Positions 50,280 to 59,040 of a stretch of 64,000 nt of DNA are shown here, piece after piece. The notes under the pieces were generated by a model. It was not told the DNA's origin and searched no databases. It was given only the letters and a program-made list of their open reading frames with translations. Within the stretch, counting starts at the first letter, position 1; every line of letters begins with the position of its first letter. The stretch comes from Nitrospiria bacterium (GTDB lineage: Bacteria; Nitrospirota; Nitrospiria; JACQBZ01): NCBI GenBank assembly GCA_035498035.1, contig DATKAN010000026.1, forward strand, positions 1-64,000. Reading direction: 5' to 3'. The translations under genes were made by a program, and so were the position numbers.

Positions 50280-50696
50280 CTACTTCGTGATAATGATCTT
50301 GTGGCCCGTCAACTGCAAAAGGACGACCACCAGGATGGCAATGACCAGCAAAACGACGACCGTTCCCAGGACATCTCCTCCCGGTTGCTGAGCATCCAAT
50401 TGGGTTGCGATCTCGTGAACTTGCTGGTCTGAAAGTTGACTCAGGCGCGACAGGATTTCGGCTTGGTTCAGTCCGAAATCGGCCAGGCGCTGAACGAGGA
50501 GTTTGGATTCCAGAACGGCCTGGATTTTTTTCAGCGAAGTTTCACGATCCGGCCCGCCGGTTTCCGAGGCTACCACCGTTGCGGAGGGGAGGAAGGCGGC
50601 CGAGGCTTCCCGGTCTTCGAAGGCAAGGCTGAGGGTCGTGACCACCAGACAAAAAACGATCAGGGGACGAAATCGAGATTGGAACGACACCGACAT
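50280..50696 (-). CDS. PA2779-like small exported membrane protein
   Basis: This 138-residue protein has a signal peptide (core RPLIVFCLVVTTLSLAF), a helical region with DRETSLKKIQAVLESKLLVQRLADFGL and LSRLSQLSDQQVHEIATQLD, and a C-terminal helix (VLGTVVVLLVIAILVVVLLQL) with a short tail. This matches the PA2779 family, which is found next to PA2778-type C39 peptidases and whose role is unknown. The peptidase gene follows after the repeat, so the pair is preserved. It lies 18 nt after frr; AGGTATG precedes the ATG. Confidence 0.8.
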   Translation of the reverse strand: MSVSFQSRFRPLIVFCLVVTTLSLAFEDREASAAFLPSATVVASETGGPDRETSLKKIQAVLESKLLVQRLADFGLNQAEILSRLSQLSDQQVHEIATQLDAQQPGGDVLGTVVVLLVIAILVVVLLQLTGHKIIITK

Positions 50697-50714
50697 GAAA
50701 CATACCTCCGCTGT

Positions 50715-51275
50715 CTAGTTTTTTTCCAGGATTTCGTTTTCCTTGCTTTTAATGACTTCGTCGATTTTTTTGATGAATTCGTCGGTCAATTTCTGGATCT
50801 CCTCTTGAGATTTTCGGAGGACATCCTCGCTCAAGACCCCCGACTTCTGCTGACCCTTGAGCTCCTCATTCGCATCCCGACGGAGATTCCGAACAACGAC
50901 CTTGGAATCCTCCCCCAATTTCTTACAATGCTTGCTCAGATCTTTTCTTCGTTCCTCGGTCAAAAGGGGGATGCTGATACGGACGATCTTGCCGTCGTTT
51001 CCGGGGGTGAGGCCCAGATCGGAAGACAGAATGGCCTTTTCGATTTCGGCGATGAGGTTCGGTTCCCAAGGCTGAATGGCGATCTGGCGGCTTTCGGGAA
51101 TGGAGAGGGCGGCCACCTGGCGTAACGGGGTCGGCGTGCCGTAATAGTCCACCTTTACAGAGTCCAAAAGCGCCAGCGAAGCCCTGCCGGTGCGGACACC
51201 GGCCAGCTCTTTACGAAGATGGTCGACAGCGCCCTCCATCTTGTCCTTCACCGCTTTTTTGATGTCCGGTGCCAT
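50715..51275 (-). CDS. frr: Ribosome recycling factor
   Basis: This 186-residue factor splits post-termination ribosomes with EF-G. It has MEGAVDHLRKELAGVRTGRASLALLD, VDYYGTPTPLRQVA, the conserved ALSIPESRQIAIQPW segment and the three-helix bundle ending in KKIDEVIKSKENEIL. Length is standard. The gene order rpsB-tsf-pyrH-frr is conserved in many bacteria. Confidence 0.98.
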   Translation of the reverse strand: MAPDIKKAVKDKMEGAVDHLRKELAGVRTGRASLALLDSVKVDYYGTPTPLRQVAALSIPESRQIAIQPWEPNLIAEIEKAILSSDLGLTPGNDGKIVRISIPLLTEERRKDLSKHCKKLGEDSKVVVRNLRRDANEELKGQQKSGVLSEDVLRKSQEEIQKLTDEFIKKIDEVIKSKENEILEKN

Positions 51276-51299
51276 TGAGGAGCGCTTCCTCCCGATCGG

Positions 51300-52022
51300 T
51301 CAAAGAGTTTTACGGACAATGGTGCCGATTTTTTGTCCGAGGATGATCCGTTTGATGTTTCCGATTTCCTTCAGATTAAATACGATCAGCGGGAGGCTAT
51401 GATCCATGCAAAGAGTGACGGCCGTTGCGTCCATGACGCGGAGATCTTTTTCGATGACCTGAAAGAAGGTCAGTTCGTCATAGCGTTTCGCTTTGGGATG
51501 CTTCATCGGATCGGCATCGTAGATGCCGTCCACCTTCGTGCCTTTGAGGATGACCTGCGCGCCAATTTCCATGGCGCGGAGGGCGGCTGCGGTATCGGTT
51601 GAAAAATACGGGTTGCCGGTTCCCCCCGCAAAAATAACGACCCGTTTCTTTTCCAGATGACGGATGGCCCTTCGGCGGATGTAGCTCTCAGCCAGTTGCC
51701 GCATCTCGATCGCCGATTGGACACGGGTAAAGACGCCTTTGCGTTCGAGGGCGTTCTGGAGCGCCAGGGCGTTGAGAACCGTCGCCAGCATACCCATGTA
51801 ATCGGCGGAAGAACGTTCCATCCCCCCGGCGCTGGCGGCCAGACCCCGGAAGATGTTTCCTCCGCCGATCACGACGGCCACCTCGACCCCAAGGTCGTGA
51901 ATGTCCTTGATCTCGGTGGAGACGGCGTCGATGACCTTCGGATCAATTCCGTAGCCTTGGTCCCCGGCCAGAACCTCGCCGCTGATCTTCAGCAACACCC
52001 GCTGATATTTCGGCGCATTCAT
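51300..52022 (-). CDS. pyrH: Uridylate kinase
   Basis: This 240-residue enzyme phosphorylates UMP to UDP. It belongs to the amino-acid-kinase fold with [67 protein letters not shown] and VDGIYDADP. Length is standard. Its start overlaps the tsf stop (ATGA). Confidence 0.98.
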   Translation of the reverse strand: MNAPKYQRVLLKISGEVLAGDQGYGIDPKVIDAVSTEIKDIHDLGVEVAVVIGGGNIFRGLAASAGGMERSSADYMGMLATVLNALALQNALERKGVFTRVQSAIEMRQLAESYIRRRAIRHLEKKRVVIFAGGTGNPYFSTDTAAALRAMEIGAQVILKGTKVDGIYDADPMKHPKAKRYDELTFFQVIEKDLRVMDATAVTLCMDHSLPLIVFNLKEIGNIKRIILGQKIGTIVRKTL

Positions 52023-52624
52023 TCCCCGATCATCTCACCCAGTCGAAACCGTGTAAACCGGCGAACGGAGATATTCTCACCGAGCTTGGCGATTCTCTGA
52101 CCGAGCAAATCTTTAATCGTGATCCCGGGGTCCTTGACGAAGGGCTGCTCCAACAGACAGAGCTCGGCATAGAATTTTTCCAATCGCCCCGCGACGATTT
52201 TATCCAAAACCGCCTCCGGCTTGCCGCTCTCTTTGGCCTGAGCCCGGAAGATTTCTTTCTCTTTTTCCAGAACGGCCGGGGGGACATCCTCCCGCTGAAG
52301 GTATCGGGGGTCGGCCGCGGCGATATGCATGGCCAGGTCCCGGCCGAGTTCTTGAAAGTCGTCCGTTTTGGCGACGAAATCGGTTTCGCAATTGACCTCG
52401 AGGAGAACCCCGAGTTTGCTCCCGGCATGAATATAGGAGACGATCAGACCGTCGTTGGTGGTCCGCCCCGCCTTCTTTTGGGCCAAGGCCAGACCTTTCT
52501 GCCTCAAGAAGTCGATCGCTTTGGCGATATCTCCGCCCGATTGGGTCAGGGCTTTTTGACAATCCAGCACCCCGGCGCCGGTTTTCTCGCGGAGGTCCTT
52601 TACCAATGTCGCGTCAATGGGCAT
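52019..52624 (-). CDS. tsf: Elongation factor Ts, short form
   Basis: This 201-residue factor exchanges nucleotide on EF-Tu. It has an N-terminal UBA-like segment ([21 protein letters not shown]), [31 protein letters not shown], and the coiled/dimer region [18 protein letters not shown]. It lacks the second half of the E. coli core (E. coli EF-Ts is 283 residues), a short version common in several phyla. The start overlaps the rpsB end by 11 bp. Confidence 0.96.
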   Translation of the reverse strand: MPIDATLVKDLREKTGAGVLDCQKALTQSGGDIAKAIDFLRQKGLALAQKKAGRTTNDGLIVSYIHAGSKLGVLLEVNCETDFVAKTDDFQELGRDLAMHIAAADPRYLQREDVPPAVLEKEKEIFRAQAKESGKPEAVLDKIVAGRLEKFYAELCLLEQPFVKDPGITIKDLLGQRIAKLGENISVRRFTRFRLGEMIGE

Positions 52625-53429
52625 TGTCCGCCTCCACGATGCCTTCGACCGGATCGCCCACGGGGGCTGCGGTCGGCATCACCGATAAGCCCGCCTCGGG
52701 AAACGGGGCCGCAGCCATGGTTTCGGCCTGAGGCTGCTTTCGGGCGCGAAGCTGCAATCCTTCGATGGCAGCGTCCGCGATACGTGTGGTGATGAGTTTG
52801 ATCGCTCGGAGGGCGTCGTCGTTTCCCGGGATGATCAGATCGGCATCTTCCGGATCGCAGTTGGTATCCAGGATCGCGATGATGGGAATTTCCAGGCGCT
52901 TGGCTTCCTGAACCGCGATATGCTCCTTCTTGGTGTCCACAATATACACCGCGCCCGGAAGCGTCGTCATTTCCTTGATCCCGTTAAGGTACTTTTCCAG
53001 TTTCATCCGATCCTTTTCGAGATCCGCGACTTCCTTCTTTGTGAGGCGGTCATGGGTGCCGTCCGTCCGTGCGGCTTCCAGTTTCTTAAGGCGCTCGATG
53101 TTTTTGCGGATCGTCTGGAAATTGGTCAACATTCCTCCCAGCCACCGCTGGTTGACATAGAACATCTGGCTTCGCTTGGCCTCGGTCTCGACCACCTCCT
53201 GGGCCTGGCGTTTCGTGCCGACAAAGAGAATGGACCGTCCGTCCGCCACGGTCTGTCTGACAAAATCATGGGCGGCCTGAAAACGCTTCACCGTTTTCTG
53301 CAGATCGATGATGTAAATCCCATTACGTTCCCCGAAGATGTATTTTTTCATCTTGGGGTTCCAACGCTTCGTTTGGTGGCCGAAGTGAACCCCGGCCTCC
53401 AAAAGTTCTTTCATGGAAATCACGGACAT
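52614..53429 (-). CDS. rpsB: 30S ribosomal protein S2
   Basis: This 271-residue protein has [88 protein letters not shown] and [19 protein letters not shown]-terminal tail of about 40 residues rich in Ala/Pro is beyond the core. The start at 53429 follows AAGGAGG; longer frames lack a site. First gene of the operon. Confidence 0.98.
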   Translation of the reverse strand: MSVISMKELLEAGVHFGHQTKRWNPKMKKYIFGERNGIYIIDLQKTVKRFQAAHDFVRQTVADGRSILFVGTKRQAQEVVETEAKRSQMFYVNQRWLGGMLTNFQTIRKNIERLKKLEAARTDGTHDRLTKKEVADLEKDRMKLEKYLNGIKEMTTLPGAVYIVDTKKEHIAVQEAKRLEIPIIAILDTNCDPEDADLIIPGNDDALRAIKLITTRIADAAIEGLQLRARKQPQAETMAAAPFPEAGLSVMPTAAPVGDPVEGIVEADNAH

Positions 53430-53577
53430 GTAAACCTCCTTTGTGGTTGATCCTCCGCCTGTCTGTCCGTTCGAATCGTAGGCCCGTGCGCGGGCCTGCA
53501 CCACGTCGAACGCCGATCCCTCTACCTCGAGTGGGAAACGGTCAGGCGTGTGAATTGAGTTCCATCAAACCCTTGGA

Positions 53578-53606
53578 AAAATAACATATTAAAGAATGAT
53601 TTGCAA
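53578..53606 (-). promoter_or_regulatory. Promoter of the rpsB-tsf-pyrH-frr operon
   Basis: On the minus strand TTGCAA (53601-53606), 17 nt, TATTTT (53578-53583). The leader to rpsB is about 140 nt, long enough for S2-type autoregulatory structure, though I could not define one. Confidence 0.55.
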
Positions 53607-53621
53607 GCGAAAAGATGGAGA

Positions 53622-54827
53622 TTAGGAGCGGTAAGCCGTGTTGATCCGTATGTATTCCTCGGTCAGGTCGCAGGTCCAGGCCGTGGCGGTATGCCTTCCG
53701 GTCCGAAGATCGAGGGTCACCGTAAAGTATTTATTCCCAAGCACCCGGGCGGCTTTTCTCTCAGCGGCCGGGCCGAGGCCCACTCCATTTTGTACCACTG
53801 CCACATTGTCAAAAAAAATACTCACCCTGGCGGGATCAAACTCCACCCCGGCGGAACCCGCCGCCGCGGCGATGCGGCCCCAGTTGGCGTCTTCTCCCAG
53901 AAAGGCGGTCTTGACCAATGGTGATTGAGAGATCCGTCGGGCAATGCTTCGAGCCGCATCCTCGTTTTTGGCCCCGACCACTCGGATCTCCGCCAATTTC
54001 GTGGCGCCTTCACCGTCCCGGGCAATCATTTTTGCCAGTTCGGTGCAGACGGCGTCAAGGGATTCTTGAAAAGCCCTTCGCGCGGCCGGTGATCTTTCAA
54101 TGGATTCGTTTTCAGCCGCTCCGTTGGCCAGACAGACCACCATGTCATTTGTGCTGGTTTCCCCGTCGACCGAAACCATGTTAAAGGATCGATCCACGGC
54201 CGCTGTCAGCATTTTTTGAAGACGTGCGGACGGGATTCGGGCGTCCGTGGTCAAGAAGGCAAGCATGGTCGCCATATTGGGGTGAATCATCCCGGCTCCC
54301 TTCGCAATGCCTCCGATCGTGACGGTTTTTCCAAGAATCCTCACTCGAACGGCCGCTTCTTTCGTGAAGGTGTCGGTCGTCAAGATAGCCTCGGCCGCTT
54401 TTCGGCTTCCTTTGTGGCTTAAGGACGAGATGGCCCGTGGAATTCCACTCTGGAGCGCCTTGAGCGACGGGGGCGCACCGATTTTTCCGGTGGAGGCCAC
54501 CGCGATCCGGCGGGGTGAGATCCCGAGCATTTTACCGGTTATCGTCGCCATCTGTTCCGCAATGGCCAATCCCTCGGCGCCCGTGCAAGCGTTGGCCGAT
54601 CCCGAATTGGCCACGATCGCTTGAAGATTTCCATTTCGGGAATGGTTTCGGGTGAGGACAACCGGGGCGGCTGCGGCCCGGTTCAAAGTAAACACCGCGG
54701 CGGAGGAACAGCGATGATCGGCCGCGATCAGGGCGAGGTCGGGGCTTCGTCCGGATTTGATTCCGCAATGAAGGCCGGCGGCGCGGAAGCCTTGCACGGC
54801 TGTTATTCCCCCCTGGATTTTCTTCAT
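53622..54827 (-). CDS. argJ: Glutamate N-acetyltransferase / amino-acid acetyltransferase
   Basis: This 401-residue enzyme of the cyclic arginine pathway transfers the acetyl group from N-acetylornithine to glutamate. The autocleavage site KGAGMIHPNMATMLAF gives the nucleophile T187. Other marks are the oxyanion region ASTGKIG, VSVDGETSTNDM and GEDANWGRI. ATG 54827 is chosen with AAGGATC upstream; the extra 12 residues of a longer frame run into the repeat. It follows argC, separated by the dispersed repeat. Confidence 0.96.
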   Translation of the reverse strand: MKKIQGGITAVQGFRAAGLHCGIKSGRSPDLALIAADHRCSSAAVFTLNRAAAAPVVLTRNHSRNGNLQAIVANSGSANACTGAEGLAIAEQMATITGKMLGISPRRIAVASTGKIGAPPSLKALQSGIPRAISSLSHKGSRKAAEAILTTDTFTKEAAVRVRILGKTVTIGGIAKGAGMIHPNMATMLAFLTTDARIPSARLQKMLTAAVDRSFNMVSVDGETSTNDMVVCLANGAAENESIERSPAARRAFQESLDAVCTELAKMIARDGEGATKLAEIRVVGAKNEDAARSIARRISQSPLVKTAFLGEDANWGRIAAAAGSAGVEFDPARVSIFFDNVAVVQNGVGLGPAAERKAARVLGNKYFTVTLDLRTGRHTATAWTCDLTEEYIRINTAYRS

Positions 54828-54841
54828 CGGTTGATCCTTTT

Positions 54842-54910
54842 TTAGGGGCTCGCGCCGGCACAACGGGTCGGAGCCTCCCCCTCTCGCTCGCCGTGCTCGC
54901 CGGGCATCTT
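54842..54910 (-). repeat. Dispersed intergenic repeat, copy C (argC/argJ gap)
   Basis: The minus strand reads from GATGCCCGGCGAGCACGGCG through AGCGAGAGGGGGAGGCTCCG to CCGGCGCGAGCCCCTAAA. This shortest copy (about 70 bp) shares both ends with copies A and B. As in those, it lies just before a start codon and in the direction of transcription. Confidence 0.75.
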
Positions 54911-54912
54911 AC

Positions 54913-55965
54913 CTATGGAAACAGTCCCGGGGCCGTAAGTCCGAGGGATTCTTCGTAACCCATCATCAGGTTCATGTTCTGAATGGCCTGGCCGGCCGCT
55001 CCTTTGACCAGATTATCAATGGCCGTGACCACGACGAGGGTCGCCGCCCCGGGATCCGAGTGTCCGTCGACCACCAAACCAATGTGACAGTCGTTTGAGC
55101 CCTGCACGTTTCGGGTGTTGGGCAAGTCACCGGATGACAGGACCCGGACGAACGGTTTCCCTTTGTAAAAGGCCTGGTACCGTTTCAGAACCTCGTCGGT
55201 CTCGATCGTCCTGGTGAGCGGGATGTAGATGGTGGAAAGAATTCCCCGGTTGATCGGCACAAGGTGAGGTGTGAAAGTCACCGCGATCTTTTTTTTAACC
55301 AGGATGGACAGCTCCTGCTCGATCTCGGGCCGGTGACGATGTCGGCCGATGCTATAGGCCGACACGGCCTCGTGGGCCTCCGGAAAATGGTAGGGTTGGC
55401 CCGGGCTCCGTCCGGCGCCGGAAATTCCGGATTTCGCATCGATGATGATCTGACCGGAATCCACCCGCGGTTTTTGGAACAACGGAAGAAGCCCCAGAAG
55501 CGCGCCGGTCGGATAACATCCCGGATTGGCCACGAGTCGGGCCGATTTGATCGCGTTGCGGTGAAGTTCGGGCAGGCCGTAACAAGTCTGTCCCAGCAGC
55601 CCGGGATAAAGATGGGGGGTCTTGTACCACCGCTCATAGATCTTGGGGTCTTTTATCCGGAAATCCGCGCTGAGGTCGATCACGCGTTTCTTCCTCTCAA
55701 GCAGCCGGGCCGCGACCGGCATCGCGGTTGTGTGCGGCAAGGCCAGAAAAAACAGGTCCGCCCTGCCCGGGAGGCGGTTCAGATCTAGGGGCTCCAAGGT
55801 CATCGACAGCCGCCCCTTGAGATTTGGGAAGACCGTGTCGATCGCTTGGCCGGCCGATTTTCCGGAAAAGGCCGCGGTCAGCTTGATCCGGGGATGCAGG
55901 AAGAGCAGCCGAAGTAACTCCCCGCCGGTATAGCCGCTCGCGCCGACTACAGCGACTTTCACCAT
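54913..55965 (-). CDS. argC: N-acetyl-gamma-glutamyl-phosphate reductase
   Basis: This 350-residue NADPH enzyme is the third step of arginine synthesis. It has VAVVGASGYTGGELLRLL (dinucleotide site), FFLALPHTTAM, the catalytic C150 in VANPGCYPTGALL, SGISGAGRSPG and the active-site His in FTPHLVPINRGIL. Length is standard. First gene of argC-argJ; it starts about 80 nt after the rpsI terminator. Confidence 0.97.
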   Translation of the reverse strand: MVKVAVVGASGYTGGELLRLLFLHPRIKLTAAFSGKSAGQAIDTVFPNLKGRLSMTLEPLDLNRLPGRADLFFLALPHTTAMPVAARLLERKKRVIDLSADFRIKDPKIYERWYKTPHLYPGLLGQTCYGLPELHRNAIKSARLVANPGCYPTGALLGLLPLFQKPRVDSGQIIIDAKSGISGAGRSPGQPYHFPEAHEAVSAYSIGRHRHRPEIEQELSILVKKKIAVTFTPHLVPINRGILSTIYIPLTRTIETDEVLKRYQAFYKGKPFVRVLSSGDLPNTRNVQGSNDCHIGLVVDGHSDPGAATLVVVTAIDNLVKGAAGQAIQNMNLMMGYEESLGLTAPGLFP

Positions 55966-56006
55966 GAATTCTGCCTCCTGTTACTCGCTCTCGAAAAATG
56001 GGACAT

Positions 56007-56030
56007 AAAAAAAGGGGCCCTGCGGCCCCT
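56007..56030 (-). terminator. Rho-independent terminator of rplM-rpsI
   Basis: GGGGCC (56014-56019) and GGCCCC (56024-56029), 4-nt loop, with a run of seven U on the minus strand. Confidence 0.85.
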
Positions 56031-56049
56031 TCTTCATTCCATTTCGCTC

Positions 56050-56445
56050 TTAACGTTTGGAATACTGGAACCGCCGGCGCGCGCCTTTCTGGCCGTATTT
56101 TTTCCGTTCCTTCACGCGGGAATCGCGGGTCAAAAGGCCCTCTTTCTTCAACGGCTCGCGAAGGGCGGCGTTGGTTTGCAGCAAGGCCTTGGCGATTCCG
56201 TGGCGTACCGCGCCGGCTTGACCCATCTCGCCTCCCCCCTGCACGTTGACGGCCGCGTTGAACTTGCCGGTCGTGCTGGTGACCTGAAAAGGCTGAAGGA
56301 TCTGGATTCGGTGGATCTCCCGCGGGAAATAATTCTCGAGCGTCCGATCGTTGATGAGGATCTGCCCTGTTCCCGGTTTCAGTTGGACGCGGGCGACGGC
56401 GTTCTTTCTTTTTCCGGTTGCGGCAATCAGGCCAGCGGTGCTCAT
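56050..56445 (-). CDS. rpsI: 30S ribosomal protein S9
   Basis: This 131-residue protein has [53 protein letters not shown], and the basic C-terminal tail [19 protein letters not shown] that reaches the P-site tRNA. Its start overlaps the rplM stop by 4 bp. Confidence 0.98.
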   Translation of the reverse strand: MSTAGLIAATGKRKNAVARVQLKPGTGQILINDRTLENYFPREIHRIQILQPFQVTSTTGKFNAAVNVQGGGEMGQAGAVRHGIAKALLQTNAALREPLKKEGLLTRDSRVKERKKYGQKGARRRFQYSKR

Positions 56446-56891
56446 TCGGTTCTCCTCGTTCCGGGCGACTCCATCGGTTTTAGCTGCTGAGCTTTATGGG
56501 GATGATCGGGCCCGGCGTACACCCTTAGCTTCTTGATCATGGCCCGGCCTAATTTGGTCTTGGGGAGCATGCCCTGAATCGCCCAACGGACCATCCGATC
56601 AGGGCGCTCATTTAACAGGGTTCCGGCCGTGATCGATTTGAATCCGCCGGGGTAATCCGAATGGCGAGCATAAAACTTACTGACCCGTTTATCCCCCGTG
56701 AGATGGATTCCCGCTGCATTGACCACCACGACGTGATCGCCGCAGTCCACGTGGGGGGTGAAGGTCGGTTTGTGCTTTCCCCGGAGGATCGAAGCCACCT
56801 CGGATGCAAGGCGCCCCAAGATCTTGTCCTGGGCATCGACCAGGTACCAGGTTCGATTAAAATCTTTTTTCTTGGCTGAAACCGTTTTCAT
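56442..56891 (-). CDS. rplM: 50S ribosomal protein L13
   Basis: This 149-residue protein has [83 protein letters not shown] and [18 protein letters not shown] 56891 is preferred over an in-frame GTG three codons upstream, which would be too close to the AGGATGG site. The pair rplM-rpsI is conserved across bacteria. Confidence 0.97.
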   Translation of the reverse strand: MKTVSAKKKDFNRTWYLVDAQDKILGRLASEVASILRGKHKPTFTPHVDCGDHVVVVNAAGIHLTGDKRVSKFYARHSDYPGGFKSITAGTLLNERPDRMVRWAIQGMLPKTKLGRAMIKKLRVYAGPDHPHKAQQLKPMESPGTRRTE

Positions 56892-56922
56892 ATCGCGCAC
56901 CCATCCTCTTAAAGTCTAAAAG

Positions 56923-56950
56923 AATACAATAAAATTATTGTCCCTGTCAA
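56923..56950 (-). promoter_or_regulatory. Promoter of rplM-rpsI
   Basis: TTGACA (56945-56950) and TGTATT (56923-56928), 16 nt apart on the minus strand, about 30 nt ahead of rplM. Confidence 0.55.
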
Positions 56951-56961
56951 GCAGAATGTGG

Positions 56962-57300
56962 TCATAATCCCCTTCTGAACAGCCCGATATTGACACCGAT
57001 GAAGCCGCCGATGGCGCCGCCAGAGCCCGCGCCGATGATCAAGGCAGAAGGTCCGCCCAGCCAAAGGGCCAGCACGGCACCGATAAATGTTCCCACCAGG
57101 ACGCTGATGAAAAAGCGCCGGGCGCTCAACATCGAGATGAATCCGCCGAGAACGATTCCAAGCAAGGTCGCCGTGGTCGTGAGAAGGGGACCGCCGATGT
57201 TCAACCCGATCACGGCCCCGGTTGTCCCCATGATGATCATCCCCATGACCAGGTCGATCGTAATCCTGAAGGTTTTTATCTGATCTATTAAATCGGGCAT
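56962..57300 (-). CDS. Small glycine-rich membrane protein
   Basis: This 112-residue protein of unknown function has about four hydrophobic segments with closely spaced glycines (IIMGTTGAVIGLNIGGPLL, LLGIVLGGFISML, FFISVLVGTFIGAVLALWLGG, GAGSGGAIGGFIGVNIGLF). The N-terminus is short and charged. The glycine spacing suggests tightly packed helices or membrane insertion. No named family is recognised. It runs in the same direction as rplM, just upstream of that gene's promoter. It is called real because the hydrophobic pattern is regular and the space is otherwise empty; no AGGAGG is visible. Confidence 0.6.
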   Translation of the reverse strand: MPDLIDQIKTFRITIDLVMGMIIMGTTGAVIGLNIGGPLLTTTATLLGIVLGGFISMLSARRFFISVLVGTFIGAVLALWLGGPSALIIGAGSGGAIGGFIGVNIGLFRRGL

Positions 57301-57615
57301 GTATGCTTTTTCCCGTTTACACTCCGAAAGAAAACACCTTCATCCTCCTCATCCTCCTCGCCTTCCTACCCGTTGGAGAGGGGATCGGGCACGGTCAAAA
57401 ATCGTCCAACCCCGGGGTCTTTCCTATCAACATGTCCAGATTGTTCATCCGCATTTCAATCCCTGCGGGATGCGGGTCAATAATGGCCGAAGTTGCGTTC
57501 AGAAAGCGCCTGTATGATAACAGCCCCAAGAGTTTTAATCAATGAACGGAAGGGCAACGCGATTTCTGGCCCGGTGGTTGCGCCCTTGAGGGCTGTGTGT
57601 TAGACTCAAGAGCAC
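57301..57615. other. Intergenic region without a convincing gene
   Basis: About 315 bp between the small membrane protein and mpl. A plus-strand frame (57303-57545) encodes 80 residues with one hydrophobic stretch, but its ATG lies 3 bp from a divergent start and has no ribosome site. A short GCCCTTGAGGGC palindrome lies about 35 bp before mpl. No good promoter was found. Confidence 0.6.
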
Positions 57616-59028
57616 ATGGGGCCTACCTTTCGGAATATTCATCTTATTGCGATCTGCGGAACCGGGATGGCCGCGTTGGCCCGGATGCTCAAAGCGGCCG
57701 GCTACCGGGTGACGGGGTCGGACGCCAATGTCTATCCACCGATGAGCACCCTGTTGGAACGGGAGGGCATCCCTTGCCGCGTTGGATTTCGTCCCGAGAA
57801 TATCGAACCCGATACCAACCTGGTGATTATCGGCAACGCCGTATCCAAAACCAATCCGGAGGTCCAGTCTGTTCTGGATCGAGGCGTCCCGTACCGATCA
57901 TTTCCGCAGGCGTTGGCCGAGTTCTTCCTTACGGACCGCACCCCGATTGTGATCGCCGGGACGCACGGCAAAACCACGACCGCCGCGCTCATGGCCTGGG
58001 TCCTGGAAAGCGCCGGGCTGGACCCCGGCTTTTTAATCGGGGGGTGGGTGATCAACTTTGGGGCGAACAGCCGCCCCGGCACGGGGCGCTATTTCGTTGT
58101 AGAAGGGGACGAGTACGACACGGCATTTTTCGACAAGGGACCTAAATTCCTCCATTACCGTCCCCATGCGGCCATCTTGACCAGCATCGAATTCGATCAC
58201 GGAGATATTTACAATGACTTGGACGAGATTAAATCGGCGTTTCGCAAATTCGTCCGGTTGATTCCATCGGACGGTATCCTCTTCGCAGTGGATGGAGATC
58301 CGAATGTCCGGGCGGTCATCCGGGATGCTTCCTGCCCGCGATCGACCTATGGCCTGAATCCAACGGCCGGATGGTGTGCCGAGGACGTGAGGTTCGACTC
58401 CGACGGGGTTTCCTTCCGTGTTAAAAACGGGAGGCGGGACCTTGGCCCGTTTCGGAGCCCGATGGTGGGTCGGCACAATCTGGTCAATGCGCTGGCCGTG
58501 ATCGGACTGGCCTCGACGCTGGGCTTGTCTTCCGAGAGCATTCAAAAGGGGATCGAGAGCTTTCAAGGCGTCAAACGACGGCAAGAGGTCTTGGGCGAGG
58601 TGGCCGGTGTGATCGTGATGGACGATTTTGCCCATCATCCCACAGCCATTCGGGAGACCCTGGCCGGACTCCGGTTGCGTTATCCGCGGCGTCGGATCTG
58701 GGCCGTCTTTGAACCGCGATCGGCGACCAGCCGGAGGAATGTGTTTCAGAAGGAGTTCCCCCCGTCGTTTGATCCGGCCGACCTGATCGTGATTGCGGAT
58801 ATTTTCGCATCGGAAAAACTCCCGGCGGGGCTTCGGCTGGATCCCAAGCAGGTGGCCGAGGACCTGCGAGGTTTGGGCAAGGAGGCCGAGTTCATTCCGA
58901 CGACGGAGGAGATCGTCCGTACGATCTCGCCCCGTTTGAAGTCCGGCGACCTGGTTTGCCTGATGTCGAGCGGGGGATTTGACGGGATCCATGGGAAACT
59001 TCTCAAGGCGCTGGAACAGCGGCGCTGA
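57616..59028 (+). CDS. mpl: UDP-N-acetylmuramate:L-alanyl-gamma-D-glutamyl-meso-DAP ligase
   Basis: This 470-residue Mur-ligase-family enzyme reattaches the recycled murein tripeptide to UDP-MurNAc. It has the dinucleotide-like start IHLIAICGTGMAALARML, a P-loop GTHGKTTT (K119), VEGDEYDTAFFDKGPKFLHY and HYRPHAAILTSIEFDHGDIY, which distinguish Mpl from MurC. Later come GRHNLVNALAVI and MDDFAHHPTAIRETL. It is followed by a serine hydrolase and an LD-carboxypeptidase, a sensible peptidoglycan recycling trio: the carboxypeptidase would trim tetrapeptide to the tripeptide that Mpl uses. Confidence 0.95.
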   Translation: MGPTFRNIHLIAICGTGMAALARMLKAAGYRVTGSDANVYPPMSTLLEREGIPCRVGFRPENIEPDTNLVIIGNAVSKTNPEVQSVLDRGVPYRSFPQALAEFFLTDRTPIVIAGTHGKTTTAALMAWVLESAGLDPGFLIGGWVINFGANSRPGTGRYFVVEGDEYDTAFFDKGPKFLHYRPHAAILTSIEFDHGDIYNDLDEIKSAFRKFVRLIPSDGILFAVDGDPNVRAVIRDASCPRSTYGLNPTAGWCAEDVRFDSDGVSFRVKNGRRDLGPFRSPMVGRHNLVNALAVIGLASTLGLSSESIQKGIESFQGVKRRQEVLGEVAGVIVMDDFAHHPTAIRETLAGLRLRYPRRRIWAVFEPRSATSRRNVFQKEFPPSFDPADLIVIADIFASEKLPAGLRLDPKQVAEDLRGLGKEAEFIPTTEEIVRTISPRLKSGDLVCLMSSGGFDGIHGKLLKALEQRR

Positions 59029-59040
59029 CCCTGATCCATC

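Noticed and set aside
57303-57545. Small plus-strand frame with one hydrophobic stretch
   Set aside because: Its ATG lies 3 bp from a divergent start, with no ribosome site or recognisable family. Kept only as part of the intergenic description.
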